Shown in pieces: positions 8,854-17,416 of a stretch of 64,000 nt of DNA (the stretch's first letter is position 1; the number at the start of each line of letters is the position of its first letter). The position numbers were made by a program, and so were the translations under genes. Below the pieces are notes generated by a model. It searched no databases. It was not told the origin of the DNA and was given only the letters and a program-made list of their open reading frames with translations. The stretch comes from Salinarimonas sp046292825 (GTDB lineage Bacteria > Pseudomonadota > Alphaproteobacteria > Rhizobiales > Beijerinckiaceae): assembly GCF_046292825.1 (NCBI RefSeq), contig NZ_JBKBQG010000008.1, positions 49,870 to 113,869 of the forward strand, written 5' to 3'.

Positions 8854-8943
8854 CGCCCCCTCCGAATCCGGAAAAATCCGGTAGCGTCTGCCGCCATGCT
8901 CGATAGAACGATAAACCGGAGCGTGTCAGATGGAGGTATGGAA

Positions 8944-10401
8944 ATGACGCAAGACCGACACGACCCGCTCCGCATCGCCGAGATCGCCTGGCCCGAAAGC
9001 GACGGCATCATCGGCGTCACCTTCGCCCCCGGCAAGACGCAGACCCACGCGCTCTCCGGCGCGCACGCCCGCGATCTCGCGGCCGATCTCGACGCGATCG
9101 CCGCCTGGAACGCCGCCGCAGTGGTGACGCTGGTCGAACCCTTCGAGCTCGAGGCGCTCGCCATCCCGACCCTGGGGGAGGAGGTGCGCCGGCGCTTCAT
9201 GGAATGGCATCACCATCCGATCGTCGACGGCGACGTGCCGGACGCGGCCTTCGAGGCGGCCTGGCCCGATCTGTCCGCGCGCCTGCGGCGCCTCCTCGAT
9301 TGCGGCGGGCGCGTTCTCGTCCATTGCAAGGGCGGGCTCGGTCGCGCGGGGTCGGTGGCCGCGCGGCTCCTGGTCGAGGGGGGCGTCGCGGCCGACGCGG
9401 CGATCGGCACCGTCCGCGCGGCGCGGCCGGGGGCCATCGAGACCAGGGCCCAGGAGCATTGGGTCGCGCGGCCCGTCGCGCCGTCCCGTGGCGAGACGCG
9501 CGACGACGAGGAGCGCCGGCGCGACCGGGCGATCGGCGCGCTCATCGGGCTCGCGGTCGGCGATGCGGTGGGCGCGGCGATCGAGTTCTCGCCCCGGCCC
9601 GACGTCGCGATCCTGTCCGACATGGTCGGCGGTGGCCCCTTCGGCCTCGAGCCCGGCCAATGGACGGACGACACGGCCATGGCGCTCGCGCTCGCCGACA
9701 GCCTCCTCGCCGATCCCGACCTCGACCCCGCCGACCTGATGACGCGCTTCGTCTCCTGGTGGCGCGACGGGACGTATTCCTGCACGGGCCATTGCTTCGA
9801 CATCGGCATCGCCACGAGCCGGGCGCTCGGCGCGTTCGAGCGCACCGGCGACCCGATCGCCGGGTCGACGCGCCCGGAGCATTCCGGCAACGGCGCGCTG
9901 ATGCGGCTTTCGCCCGTCGCCATCCGGCACTGGCGCGACCCTGCCCGGCTCGTCCGCGTGGCCGCTTCGCAGACCCGCACCACCCACGGCTCGCCCGACA
10001 CGATCGCGGCGTCCGAGATCTACGCCGAGCTGATCGCCCGCGCCATCGCCGGGGAGCCGGCGCAGACGGTGCTGAAGACGCCCGCGGCCCAGCGCGTCCA
10101 GGGCGGCTTCCTCGGTTTGCCGCGCGAGAGCGTGCGCGGATCGGGCTACGTGGTCCACTCGCTGCAGGCGGCGCTCTGGGCGGTGGCCCGCACCACGGAC
10201 TTTCGCGCCGCGGTGCTGCTCGCGGCCAATCTCGGCGAGGATTCCGACACAACCGCCGCCATCGCCGGCCAGCTCGCCGGCGCGCTTTACGGCGCCTGCG
10301 GCATTCCCACCGCGTGGCTCGATCGGCTCGCCTGGCGCGGGCGCATCGAGGAGGCCGCCGCGGCCCTTTATGGGGAAAGCCTTGGAGCGCCGGCGACGTA
10401 A
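8944..10401 (+). CDS. Dual-specificity phosphatase / ADP-ribosylglycohydrolase fusion
   Basis: A 485-aa fusion. Residues 1-190 form a tyrosine/dual-specificity phosphatase-like domain with the P-loop VHCKGGLGRAG (HCx5R, about 126-136). Residues 195-480 form an ADP-ribosylglycohydrolase (DraG/ARH) domain with IGALIGLAVGDAVGAAIEF, the metal-binding WTDDTAMALALADSL (about 239-253) and NLGEDSDTTAAIAGQLAGAL (about 430-449). DraG domains remove ADP-ribose from proteins or nucleic acids. Two ATGs lie at 8938 and 8944; GGAGG at 8932-8936 fits only the second with proper spacing, so 8944 is the start. The substrate is unknown; no DraT partner is adjacent. Confidence 0.85.
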   Translation: MTQDRHDPLRIAEIAWPESDGIIGVTFAPGKTQTHALSGAHARDLAADLDAIAAWNAAAVVTLVEPFELEALAIPTLGEEVRRRFMEWHHHPIVDGDVPDAAFEAAWPDLSARLRRLLDCGGRVLVHCKGGLGRAGSVAARLLVEGGVAADAAIGTVRAARPGAIETRAQEHWVARPVAPSRGETRDDEERRRDRAIGALIGLAVGDAVGAAIEFSPRPDVAILSDMVGGGPFGLEPGQWTDDTAMALALADSLLADPDLDPADLMTRFVSWWRDGTYSCTGHCFDIGIATSRALGAFERTGDPIAGSTRPEHSGNGALMRLSPVAIRHWRDPARLVRVAASQTRTTHGSPDTIAASEIYAELIARAIAGEPAQTVLKTPAAQRVQGGFLGLPRESVRGSGYVVHSLQAALWAVARTTDFRAAVLLAANLGEDSDTTAAIAGQLAGALYGACGIPTAWLDRLAWRGRIEEAAAALYGESLGAPAT

Positions 10402-10455
10402 GTATCCGGAGAGCGCCGCGGGTTACGCCGCTGCGGCCTCGGCTCGAAGGGCTTT

Positions 10456-10560
10456 TCAGTTCCACGGCGGCAGTTCGCCAAGGCGAGACTGCGGCAGGTC
10501 GTTGATGCGCGCCTGGTTGTGGATCGGCGCCGGGGTACCGTGCCGATCGGCATCGCGACC
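10456..10560 (-). pseudogene. Remnant of an IS66-family TnpC 3' end
   Basis: On the minus strand a short frame ends with ARINDLPQSRLGELPPWN and a TGA at 10456-10458. This resembles the usual C terminus of IS66-type transposases (pattern ARI.D.P.SR..ELLPWN). Nothing recognisable as the rest of the transposase lies upstream, so it is a scrap only. It sits exactly between the chromosomal genes and the defence block and probably records an old insertion at the island border. Confidence 0.45.
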
Positions 10561-10642
10561 CATGCGGCGATCCCTCGCTCAGCGACTGCTCTCGTCGTCG
10601 AGAAGGGGTTCTACGCCCGCGCCGATTCACACTTATGCCGCC

Positions 10643-13600
10643 TCAATCTCCCGCGAGCGCCACCGTGCTCGGTCGGCTGGCCCCCTCGCGGAAGAACATC
10701 GCCGTGTAGCGTTCGAGGCCCTTGAGCCGGTCGGCGATGCGCTTCGCGTCGTCCGATGGCGCCGTCAGTTTGGCGAGCGAGCGCGCGTCGGCGTCGGTGA
10801 GCCGAAGGGCGAGATAGCTGCCGATCGCCGCGAAGAGGCCGGCGTCGAAGTCCTTCGACTCTTGCGACGCGATGACGAGCGACACCCCGAACTTCCGGCA
10901 CTCCTTCGCGAGCTGGGGCAGGAGCTTCAGGCGGCTCGCGCGGTGAGCTTCGTCGAAGACGACGGCATGCGTCAATCCAGCTTGCGGCCCGCGGCGGAAC
11001 ATGTCCTTGTAGATGCTGTAGAGCATGAAGGCAGCAAAGGCGCCCTGAAGCATTCCGTTCGTCGACCGATGCAGACGGATGACGGTGGGGCTTCGGTCGT
11101 CGAGCAGTCTGACATCGTCCACCGCGGGCGAGAAGAAGCCGTAATCGTGGAGTTCACGCAGCCGGGCGAGCAGGTTCAGGTTCGGCTTGGGGCGGGTCTG
11201 CAGGATGCGATAGAAGCGTTCGAAGGCCGGCGCGGGGGCGGTGTGGTGTGCTTCCGCCCCGCCCCATCCCGATTCCGTGTAGCTTTGCATGATCGCCTGG
11301 CGCAGCTCCTCGAGTTGTACGTCGCCGAGATCCGAGAAGACGGAGCCGAAGATGTCGCGCAGCGTGCCCGCCACGTCCACGTGCCCACGCGGCGCATCGC
11401 CGTCGACTCGCAACGGGTTGAACCCGAGACCGTCGACGTCGACGTGGCGCACGGGGCCGAGCGCCGCTTCGAGCTTCTCGTCGATGTCCTCGTGGTAGGA
11501 GAAGACGATCGGCGCCACACCGGCCTCGGCGAACTGGCGGCAGATGCGGACGAGGCATGTCGTCTTGCCCATTCCGGGCAGCCCCACGATCATCAGGTGC
11601 GGATTGGCGCGGATCGAGGGACGCCACTCGACGTCGTCGCTCCGTCCCACGGCCGTGCCGAGAACGATGTCGGCATGGACCGGCAGCGCCGCCCGGTCGA
11701 CGGACGTCGTCACGCCGCCCGCATCGTGCTCGGACGGATGTCCGTGCGCATCCTCTTCTTCTGCGTCCCCGGCCGAACCGTCCTCGTCCCCTCCCGCCGC
11801 CGGGCCCTCGGGCGAGACCATCCCCCGTTCGGCACGACGCTCCGAGTTCGCGATCTCGTCGGGCAGCATCGCCGGGCCGAACAGGATCACGTCGCACCCG
11901 TCCTCCGCGCCATGAGCGATGTGCTCCGGCGCTTCGAGGCGATGCTCGGGGCAGAAGATGTAGCCGCGGTCGGCACCCTCCGCCACGCAGAGCTTGGCGA
12001 CGTCGCTCGCGAGGAGGGCGTCGATTTCCACGTGAAGACGCGCGTGCGCCTGCGGCGACAGCGTGTGCCGTGCGGCACGATCGCAGTAGAAGTGAAGGAT
12101 GCGCGCGAGCCGCGACCTACGCACCGCGCTCTGCACCGGACCGGTCGCCTCCTCGAAAAACCAGCGCATCCACCGCGAGCGCAATGCGCTCGTTTGCTCG
12201 GCGATGTCGGCGACGAGCTCCGCGGATCGGGCCGAGCGGAGGTGCTGACGGTGCTTGACCTCCACGAAGCGAAACTCGAGCCCGCTGCGCCCGGCGGCAC
12301 GGACGTAGAGGAGATCGGCCCGTCGGGCGCCGGCCTCGTCTCCCTTGAGGAAAAGCTCCGGAAGCTGATCGACGATCTCGTCGATCGGAACGAAGAAGCC
12401 GGTCTCGAGCGGCATCCAGACGTCGTCGGCGCCAGCGGCGTTGGCGCAATGCGCCTGCACGAGCGCGAGCGCTACGAGTTCTCCGGTCCGGCCAGAGGCG
12501 TTGGCGAGTCGGATCGCGAGACGTCCGCTGAGCGATTTCAGCTGCGTCATCAGGAAGCGGCAGTTCCGCTCGCTCTTGCTGAGGCCCATGTCGCCGAGGG
12601 TCGCGTCGACGAGTTCGCGTAGAGCGTCCAGGTTGGTGGTGGACGTCACGAGTTGCATCGAGCCGAGATCGGCGCGCTCGGGCACCGCGTCGATGACGAA
12701 CCGGCCGGCGACCCGTGGCAATCGTCGGGGCGAGTCGAAATATTCCACGCAAGCGTTGCGGTCCATGGTCACGACCCAGTCGCTGCACTCGTGGAGTTCG
12801 TCGATCAGGCGCGCGGCCGCCTCGGACAGCCGCGTCACGAGGACCGGCCAGTCACCCTCGCCGCCGCCCAGCGCGCGCGCGGTCGCGCGGGAGGCTGCGG
12901 CGTCGGCGCGCAACAGCCTGTCGGTAGCCGCGCGATTGTCGGGCGCTCTCTCGCCGGAGAGCGTCGGAGGCGCGTAAACGAGCCATTCGGGCGTTCCATC
13001 CAGGTCGACGTCACGCTCGAGAACCTTGACGAGACCGAAGGCGTGAAGGGGGCGCGTACCGCCGAGCGCCTCCGCGGGTCTCGGCTCCAGACGCGTCTCG
13101 AAGACGTCGAACAAGAGCGCGAGATGCGTCGGACGAAGCGTCGCTCCCTCGCCCTTGAGCGCCCAGCGCAGGCGCGGGACCACGATGTCTCCTGGCCGGA
13201 CGGCCGTCGTCGTCATCCAGCGATCGTTGGGATCGAGCACGCCGCCGCCGGAGCGTCGGCGCCGCGCGACGTCCGCGAAAAAGCGCCCCGACGCAGAAGA
13301 TGATTCGGGATGATGAAGGTCCAGCGTGAAGCAGAGACGATGCGCATCGCCCCGATCCTGCTCGTCCTCCGGCCTCGGACCGTCTTGTCGGAGCGCCAGG
13401 CCCAGAGCACGCCCGACGGTCGCGCCGTCCCCCGGCTTCCAGGCCTGGATGTCGAGAAGCTGCGGCGGCTCCCGGCCACCTTGCGAGCAGCATTCGACGT
13501 AGTGGCGTATCTCGCGCGCCAGAGCGCCGGCGCTGGCTTGCCCGATCGTCGCCGCCGCCTCCGCATGCCCTGTCCCGAGGCATGCTTCCAACATGGCCAC

Positions 13601-15568
13601 TGCCGCTTTCGGCTCTGGCTCGCCGTCAGCGATCATCGCAACCGCATGGAAGCCCAGAACGTCGGCGAACGTGAATGCGGCCGTCCCGCCAATGCCCGGA
13701 AGGCAGCCCGGAAAATGAGCGCCGTCGATTGCGGAAAGGGCTCGGGCGACGTCGGCCTGCCGACTTCCCTCTTCGAACCGGGCATGCGCCGCGACGCAAT
13801 CGTAGACGCTCTGCCACGCGAGCCTGACAGGGTGGAGCGGCGTCACGACGAGCCCGATCGTGCGACCCGACAGCGTCTGAACCTCCACCGTTCCGTGCAG
13901 GGCGATCTGCGGGTCGTCCTCGACGGCGGCGACCCACGCCGTGGCGAAATCGTCCGCGCGCCCCTTGCCGAGGCGCAGCTGGCCGAGAAGTCCGAACGGG
14001 CCGATCTCGGCTGCGAGGCGCATGCCGACTTCGACGAGCCTTTTCGCCGAGGACGTTCCGGTGGGCATCGGGACGAAGTCGAGCGGGCCGTCCGCGACGC
14101 CGTCGGAGCGCACCTTCTGGATCCAACGGCCCGGCGCGCCGCCTCGGGCGACGAAGTCTTCCTCCATGCGCCGGATGAGGTCAGGCCGCGCCACGCGCAC
14201 GCTGCGCCCGTTCTCGCCGCGCCAGCTCAGGTAGCCCTTCTTGTCGGCGCTCAGACGTCCCGTCGCTCCGCCGGGCGTCGCGGCGGCGTCGAGCTGCTCT
14301 CGGCTGGCACATTGCCAGGCCGCGCCGTCGACGAGCGTGCGCTTGATCTCGCCGGAGCTGGACTGGGCGATGCCCTGAGCTTCTCCGAATTCGAGGACGA
14401 ACTCCTCGCTCTGCTGCTGCGCGTCCTCGTCCCCGATCGGCGCGACCGTGACGTAGGCCTCGAACTTCGCGTCGTCGTCGAGACCGTCGAAATGCTCGAG
14501 GGCGAAGACGGCCTGCTGGGGCTGCTTGTCCCTGTGGGTGACCACCTGTTCGGCGAGAACATCGGCCCCGGTCGTGACGGCGACCTTGTAATCGACGCTG
14601 GCGCGCGCCAGCTGGACGGGCTCCGTGCTCCAGCGCACGACGAGGCGCGCCTGGTCGCTTTTCGACTCCGACGCGCGATCGAGAATGAGACGAGGCTTGC
14701 CTCCGACCTCCTCGGACGGCGTCAGCCCCGACCATTTGCGCAACGCGCCTTTCGTGTCGCGCCAGCTTTCGAGAGCGATGGCTCGGAGCGTCTCTTGCCC
14801 ATATCCGGGCCGGACTGGGCCGAGCCAGAGGTCGCGACGCTCGGCCAGACGAGCCATCGCGGCCATGGGCGCGAGTGCGCCGACCTCGTGCAGCAGCCGC
14901 TCGAGCGCCCTGGTCTGTGCGCCGTCGGGGTCTTCGAGGAGCAACGCGCGGACGCGATCGGCCACGGTTCGCTGGTCCTGAGCGAAGATCAGGCGTTCCG
15001 CCATGGAGGCGGCGAGGTCGAGATCGCGTTCCGCGAGGGGGCGATCTTCGGCGATCGGCCAGAGGCCGATGCGCGAGAGGGCGGCGCCGAGGCCCTCCTC
15101 GGCGGCGGCGCGCGTGAAGTCGAAGACCTGGCGAAGCGGAAGCTTGGGCCTTCGCCCGATGCGCTCCGCCTTTCGGATCGCCTGGGCCAGGAGCCCCTTG
15201 GACTCGATCCTCGCGCGCGCATGCTCGACGGCCGCCTCGAACAGCTCGCGCTCGCCGAGTTCGCGTGCGGCGCTGTAGATGCCGTCGAGCCCTGCGCCTG
15301 CGCGGGCGGGATCGATCAGGAGCAGGATCGGATCGGATTTGTCCTCGCGCAGCTCCACCGCCATGTCGGCGGTGATCCGCCGAAACCCCGGTGCGTCGAC
15401 GACGGCGTAGCTCGTCCAGCCGGGCACGTCGAAGCCGGGCTCGTCGATCAGCGCATCGAGCTGGTCTCCCGGAAGGCACCGCAGGAAGGCGACGCTGCCG
15501 GGCTGGGGCGGCCCGAGCAGCTCCTCGAGTGCCAGGCACAGGTGTTCTTCGCCCAACGATCCGCTCAC
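10643..15568 (-). CDS. MAD8/DptH-like large ATP-binding defence protein
   Basis: A 1641-aa protein resembling the ATP-binding protein MAD8 of methylation-associated defence systems and, in size and layout, DptH of phosphorothioation-dependent restriction. The C-terminal third is a HerA/FtsK-like ATPase: Walker A GLPGMGKTTC (about 1329), Walker B AVVFDEAHR (about 1537), then a sensor-like LVIASQES. Near residue 1100 there is ADLLYVRAAG followed by FRFVEVKHRQ, which fits a PD-(D/E)xK nuclease core. The first thousand residues are not recognised. The start is a GTG overlapping the stop of the previous gene (GTGA); the next ATG is far inside. It is the last gene of the block, so it probably acts with the two genes before it. 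Confidence 0.75.
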   Translation of the reverse strand: MSGSLGEEHLCLALEELLGPPQPGSVAFLRCLPGDQLDALIDEPGFDVPGWTSYAVVDAPGFRRITADMAVELREDKSDPILLLIDPARAGAGLDGIYSAARELGERELFEAAVEHARARIESKGLLAQAIRKAERIGRRPKLPLRQVFDFTRAAAEEGLGAALSRIGLWPIAEDRPLAERDLDLAASMAERLIFAQDQRTVADRVRALLLEDPDGAQTRALERLLHEVGALAPMAAMARLAERRDLWLGPVRPGYGQETLRAIALESWRDTKGALRKWSGLTPSEEVGGKPRLILDRASESKSDQARLVVRWSTEPVQLARASVDYKVAVTTGADVLAEQVVTHRDKQPQQAVFALEHFDGLDDDAKFEAYVTVAPIGDEDAQQQSEEFVLEFGEAQGIAQSSSGEIKRTLVDGAAWQCASREQLDAAATPGGATGRLSADKKGYLSWRGENGRSVRVARPDLIRRMEEDFVARGGAPGRWIQKVRSDGVADGPLDFVPMPTGTSSAKRLVEVGMRLAAEIGPFGLLGQLRLGKGRADDFATAWVAAVEDDPQIALHGTVEVQTLSGRTIGLVVTPLHPVRLAWQSVYDCVAAHARFEEGSRQADVARALSAIDGAHFPGCLPGIGGTAAFTFADVLGFHAVAMIADGEPEPKAAVAMLEACLGTGHAEAAATIGQASAGALAREIRHYVECCSQGGREPPQLLDIQAWKPGDGATVGRALGLALRQDGPRPEDEQDRGDAHRLCFTLDLHHPESSSASGRFFADVARRRRSGGGVLDPNDRWMTTTAVRPGDIVVPRLRWALKGEGATLRPTHLALLFDVFETRLEPRPAEALGGTRPLHAFGLVKVLERDVDLDGTPEWLVYAPPTLSGERAPDNRAATDRLLRADAAASRATARALGGGEGDWPVLVTRLSEAAARLIDELHECSDWVVTMDRNACVEYFDSPRRLPRVAGRFVIDAVPERADLGSMQLVTSTTNLDALRELVDATLGDMGLSKSERNCRFLMTQLKSLSGRLAIRLANASGRTGELVALALVQAHCANAAGADDVWMPLETGFFVPIDEIVDQLPELFLKGDEAGARRADLLYVRAAGRSGLEFRFVEVKHRQHLRSARSAELVADIAEQTSALRSRWMRWFFEEATGPVQSAVRRSRLARILHFYCDRAARHTLSPQAHARLHVEIDALLASDVAKLCVAEGADRGYIFCPEHRLEAPEHIAHGAEDGCDVILFGPAMLPDEIANSERRAERGMVSPEGPAAGGDEDGSAGDAEEEDAHGHPSEHDAGGVTTSVDRAALPVHADIVLGTAVGRSDDVEWRPSIRANPHLMIVGLPGMGKTTCLVRICRQFAEAGVAPIVFSYHEDIDEKLEAALGPVRHVDVDGLGFNPLRVDGDAPRGHVDVAGTLRDIFGSVFSDLGDVQLEELRQAIMQSYTESGWGGAEAHHTAPAPAFERFYRILQTRPKPNLNLLARLRELHDYGFFSPAVDDVRLLDDRSPTVIRLHRSTNGMLQGAFAAFMLYSIYKDMFRRGPQAGLTHAVVFDEAHRASRLKLLPQLAKECRKFGVSLVIASQESKDFDAGLFAAIGSYLALRLTDADARSLAKLTAPSDDAKRIADRLKGLERYTAMFFREGASRPSTVALAGD

Positions 15569-17403
15569 GCTGCATCTCCCACCTTGTCGTCGCCCACGGT
15601 CGCCTGGCCGTGGGCCGGGGCGACGTAGCGAGCTCGCAACTTCTTCATGGTCTCGGCGTCGTTGACGCCGACAAGGAGGCCCAGGTCCCGGAGACGGCGC
15701 TCCAGGATCGCCCGGTTGCGATGAAGGAGTTCGCTCGGCACCTCGACGTCGGGAGGCGACCGGTCCACGAAAAGTCCATAGCGCTCCCGGAGGAGCGACA
15801 GGAACCGGGGGAATGAGAGGTCGTCGAGCTTGCCCCGCTTCGTCGACTTCCAAAGGTGTCGGTGCACGAGGTAGTCGAGCACCGTATTGCTGAGCTGAAA
15901 GGAATATACCTCCCCGGTGCGTGTCTGGCCGAGCGACGGGGCCCTCCTGAAGTCCACGCGTCGCTTGCGAGCGAGGCCGTTCGGCTCATCCGCCATCAAC
16001 GACGCGTTGACGAACTGGTTGAGCTTGTCGCCTCCGGCCACGGACGCGTAGGCGAGGTGGAGGACCTCGGCCAGGCGGCGGCCGTGCGTTCGCCCGTCCT
16101 CCTCGTCCTCGAGAATGTCCGCGCGAATAGCCGATGACTCCTGCTCGCGCGCCGCATCCGCGAGCTTGCGCGCGAGGCTGCGGAAATACTTCTCGGCGTC
16201 GCGGGCCTCCTCGTGACGGCCCGACGCGATGTCGCCCAGCAGTCGCACGCGCGCGCTCCCGTCCGGGCCGCGCGGGGGCTGCTGCGCTCGAGGCACGTCG
16301 CTCTCGTACTCGAGATAGTAGTCGAGCAGGCGCATGTACATCAGCGTCGCCGGTACGCGTGCGGTCGCCTGGCGCATGATCAGGCTCGATTGTTCCGAAT
16401 AGCCGCGGAGCTGCGAATCGGTCGATCCCGAGCAATCCACGAAGAGCGGGTAGGGTTGCTGCGCCTCCGTCGGCGCGATTTCGCCGGTCTCGGCCCATTT
16501 GTTGACGATGGCGACCGTCGCCAGGCCGATCGTCGTCATACCGAGCGCGATCGCGCTTTCGATCATCGACAGCAGGGCCGCGCGCGGTACCGTGCCGGCG
16601 GAGCCGTAGGCATCGAAGAACGTCAGCAGGTCTTCACGGAAGGCGGCGGACGCCGCCTGCGCGATTGATCGCTGGTTCGAGATCGGCCCCGGCTCGCCCT
16701 TTCCCGACGCCTTCGCCGGCGGCTCGCCGCAGATCTGCGCGAGCCGAACGGTCAGGAGCTGATCGAGGCCGACGTCGACATCCTCGTCGAACCGATCCGA
16801 GCGAACGTTGCTTTGCTGCTCACCGATGGCGACGATCCCCGGAGCGAAGGCCCGCAGGAAGGCGTTGTCCTCGACCCTTGCGCCCACCGGATAGCGGCCG
16901 CGCACCTTCTGCGGCTCGATCCTCTCGCCCCCTTCCTGCTTGGCGATCAGGGCGACGATGCTGTCGGGAACGTTGCGCACCGCCGACGTGTCGTAGGGAA
17001 GGTCGAGCCACGATGCCATGTAGTGGTTGGGGAAACAGCGCTGGACCTGCTCGTCGTGTCCCTCGGCATGCCGCTTGTTCTCCAAGGTGGAGCAGAGGAG
17101 GAGGTCTCCGAGGATGGTCTGGCCGACGCGGCTGTCGAAACCCGCGACCGTCGGCTCCTTCGCCAGCCGAGCCGCCACCGTCGCGATCGTCGGCTTGCCG
17201 CTGTCGCCGAATGCCTTCTGTACTCGTCCTTTGCCGCGGCGATGACCCCAGCGGAAGAGGTACAGGAGGATCGGAAGGACCGCGCCGACCGAGTACCCCT
17301 GCGGCGTGAACGGAAAAACAGGTGCGTAGGCGCTCGTCCAAACCAGACGCGTCACGTGGCTCGTGAGCACGTCCTCGACGATCTTGCGGGCTTCGCTGGC
17401 CAT
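15565..17403 (-). CDS. MAD7/DptG-position protein, 612 aa
   Basis: The sequence alone shows no known catalytic motif. It lies between a kinase-NTPase gene and a HerA/FtsK-like ATPase gene, the position occupied by MAD7 in methylation-associated defence systems and by DptG in the Dpt system, and its size fits MAD7. It is largely helical, with a possible hydrophobic segment at AIALGMTTIGLATVAIVNKW (about 325-344) and a late cluster FPRFLSLLRERYGLFVD. The ATG has AGGAGAT upstream, 13 bases after the kinase stop, and its TGA overlaps the GTG of the next gene, so all three are tightly coupled. Assignment is by context; a search is needed to confirm homology. Confidence 0.65.
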   Translation of the reverse strand: MASEARKIVEDVLTSHVTRLVWTSAYAPVFPFTPQGYSVGAVLPILLYLFRWGHRRGKGRVQKAFGDSGKPTIATVAARLAKEPTVAGFDSRVGQTILGDLLLCSTLENKRHAEGHDEQVQRCFPNHYMASWLDLPYDTSAVRNVPDSIVALIAKQEGGERIEPQKVRGRYPVGARVEDNAFLRAFAPGIVAIGEQQSNVRSDRFDEDVDVGLDQLLTVRLAQICGEPPAKASGKGEPGPISNQRSIAQAASAAFREDLLTFFDAYGSAGTVPRAALLSMIESAIALGMTTIGLATVAIVNKWAETGEIAPTEAQQPYPLFVDCSGSTDSQLRGYSEQSSLIMRQATARVPATLMYMRLLDYYLEYESDVPRAQQPPRGPDGSARVRLLGDIASGRHEEARDAEKYFRSLARKLADAAREQESSAIRADILEDEEDGRTHGRRLAEVLHLAYASVAGGDKLNQFVNASLMADEPNGLARKRRVDFRRAPSLGQTRTGEVYSFQLSNTVLDYLVHRHLWKSTKRGKLDDLSFPRFLSLLRERYGLFVDRSPPDVEVPSELLHRNRAILERRLRDLGLLVGVNDAETMKKLRARYVAPAHGQATVGDDKVGDAA

Positions 17404-17416
17404 TTCAGGCGATCTC

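Noticed and set aside
10370..15628. Long plus-strand frames across the defence genes
   Set aside because: They are high-GC shadows of the minus-strand genes, rich in Arg, Ala and Gly without family features.
15568..15853. N-terminal extension of the MAD8-like protein
   Set aside because: The upstream frame overlaps the preceding gene and reads as Arg/Gly-rich shadow; the GTG overlapping the TGA is the natural start.
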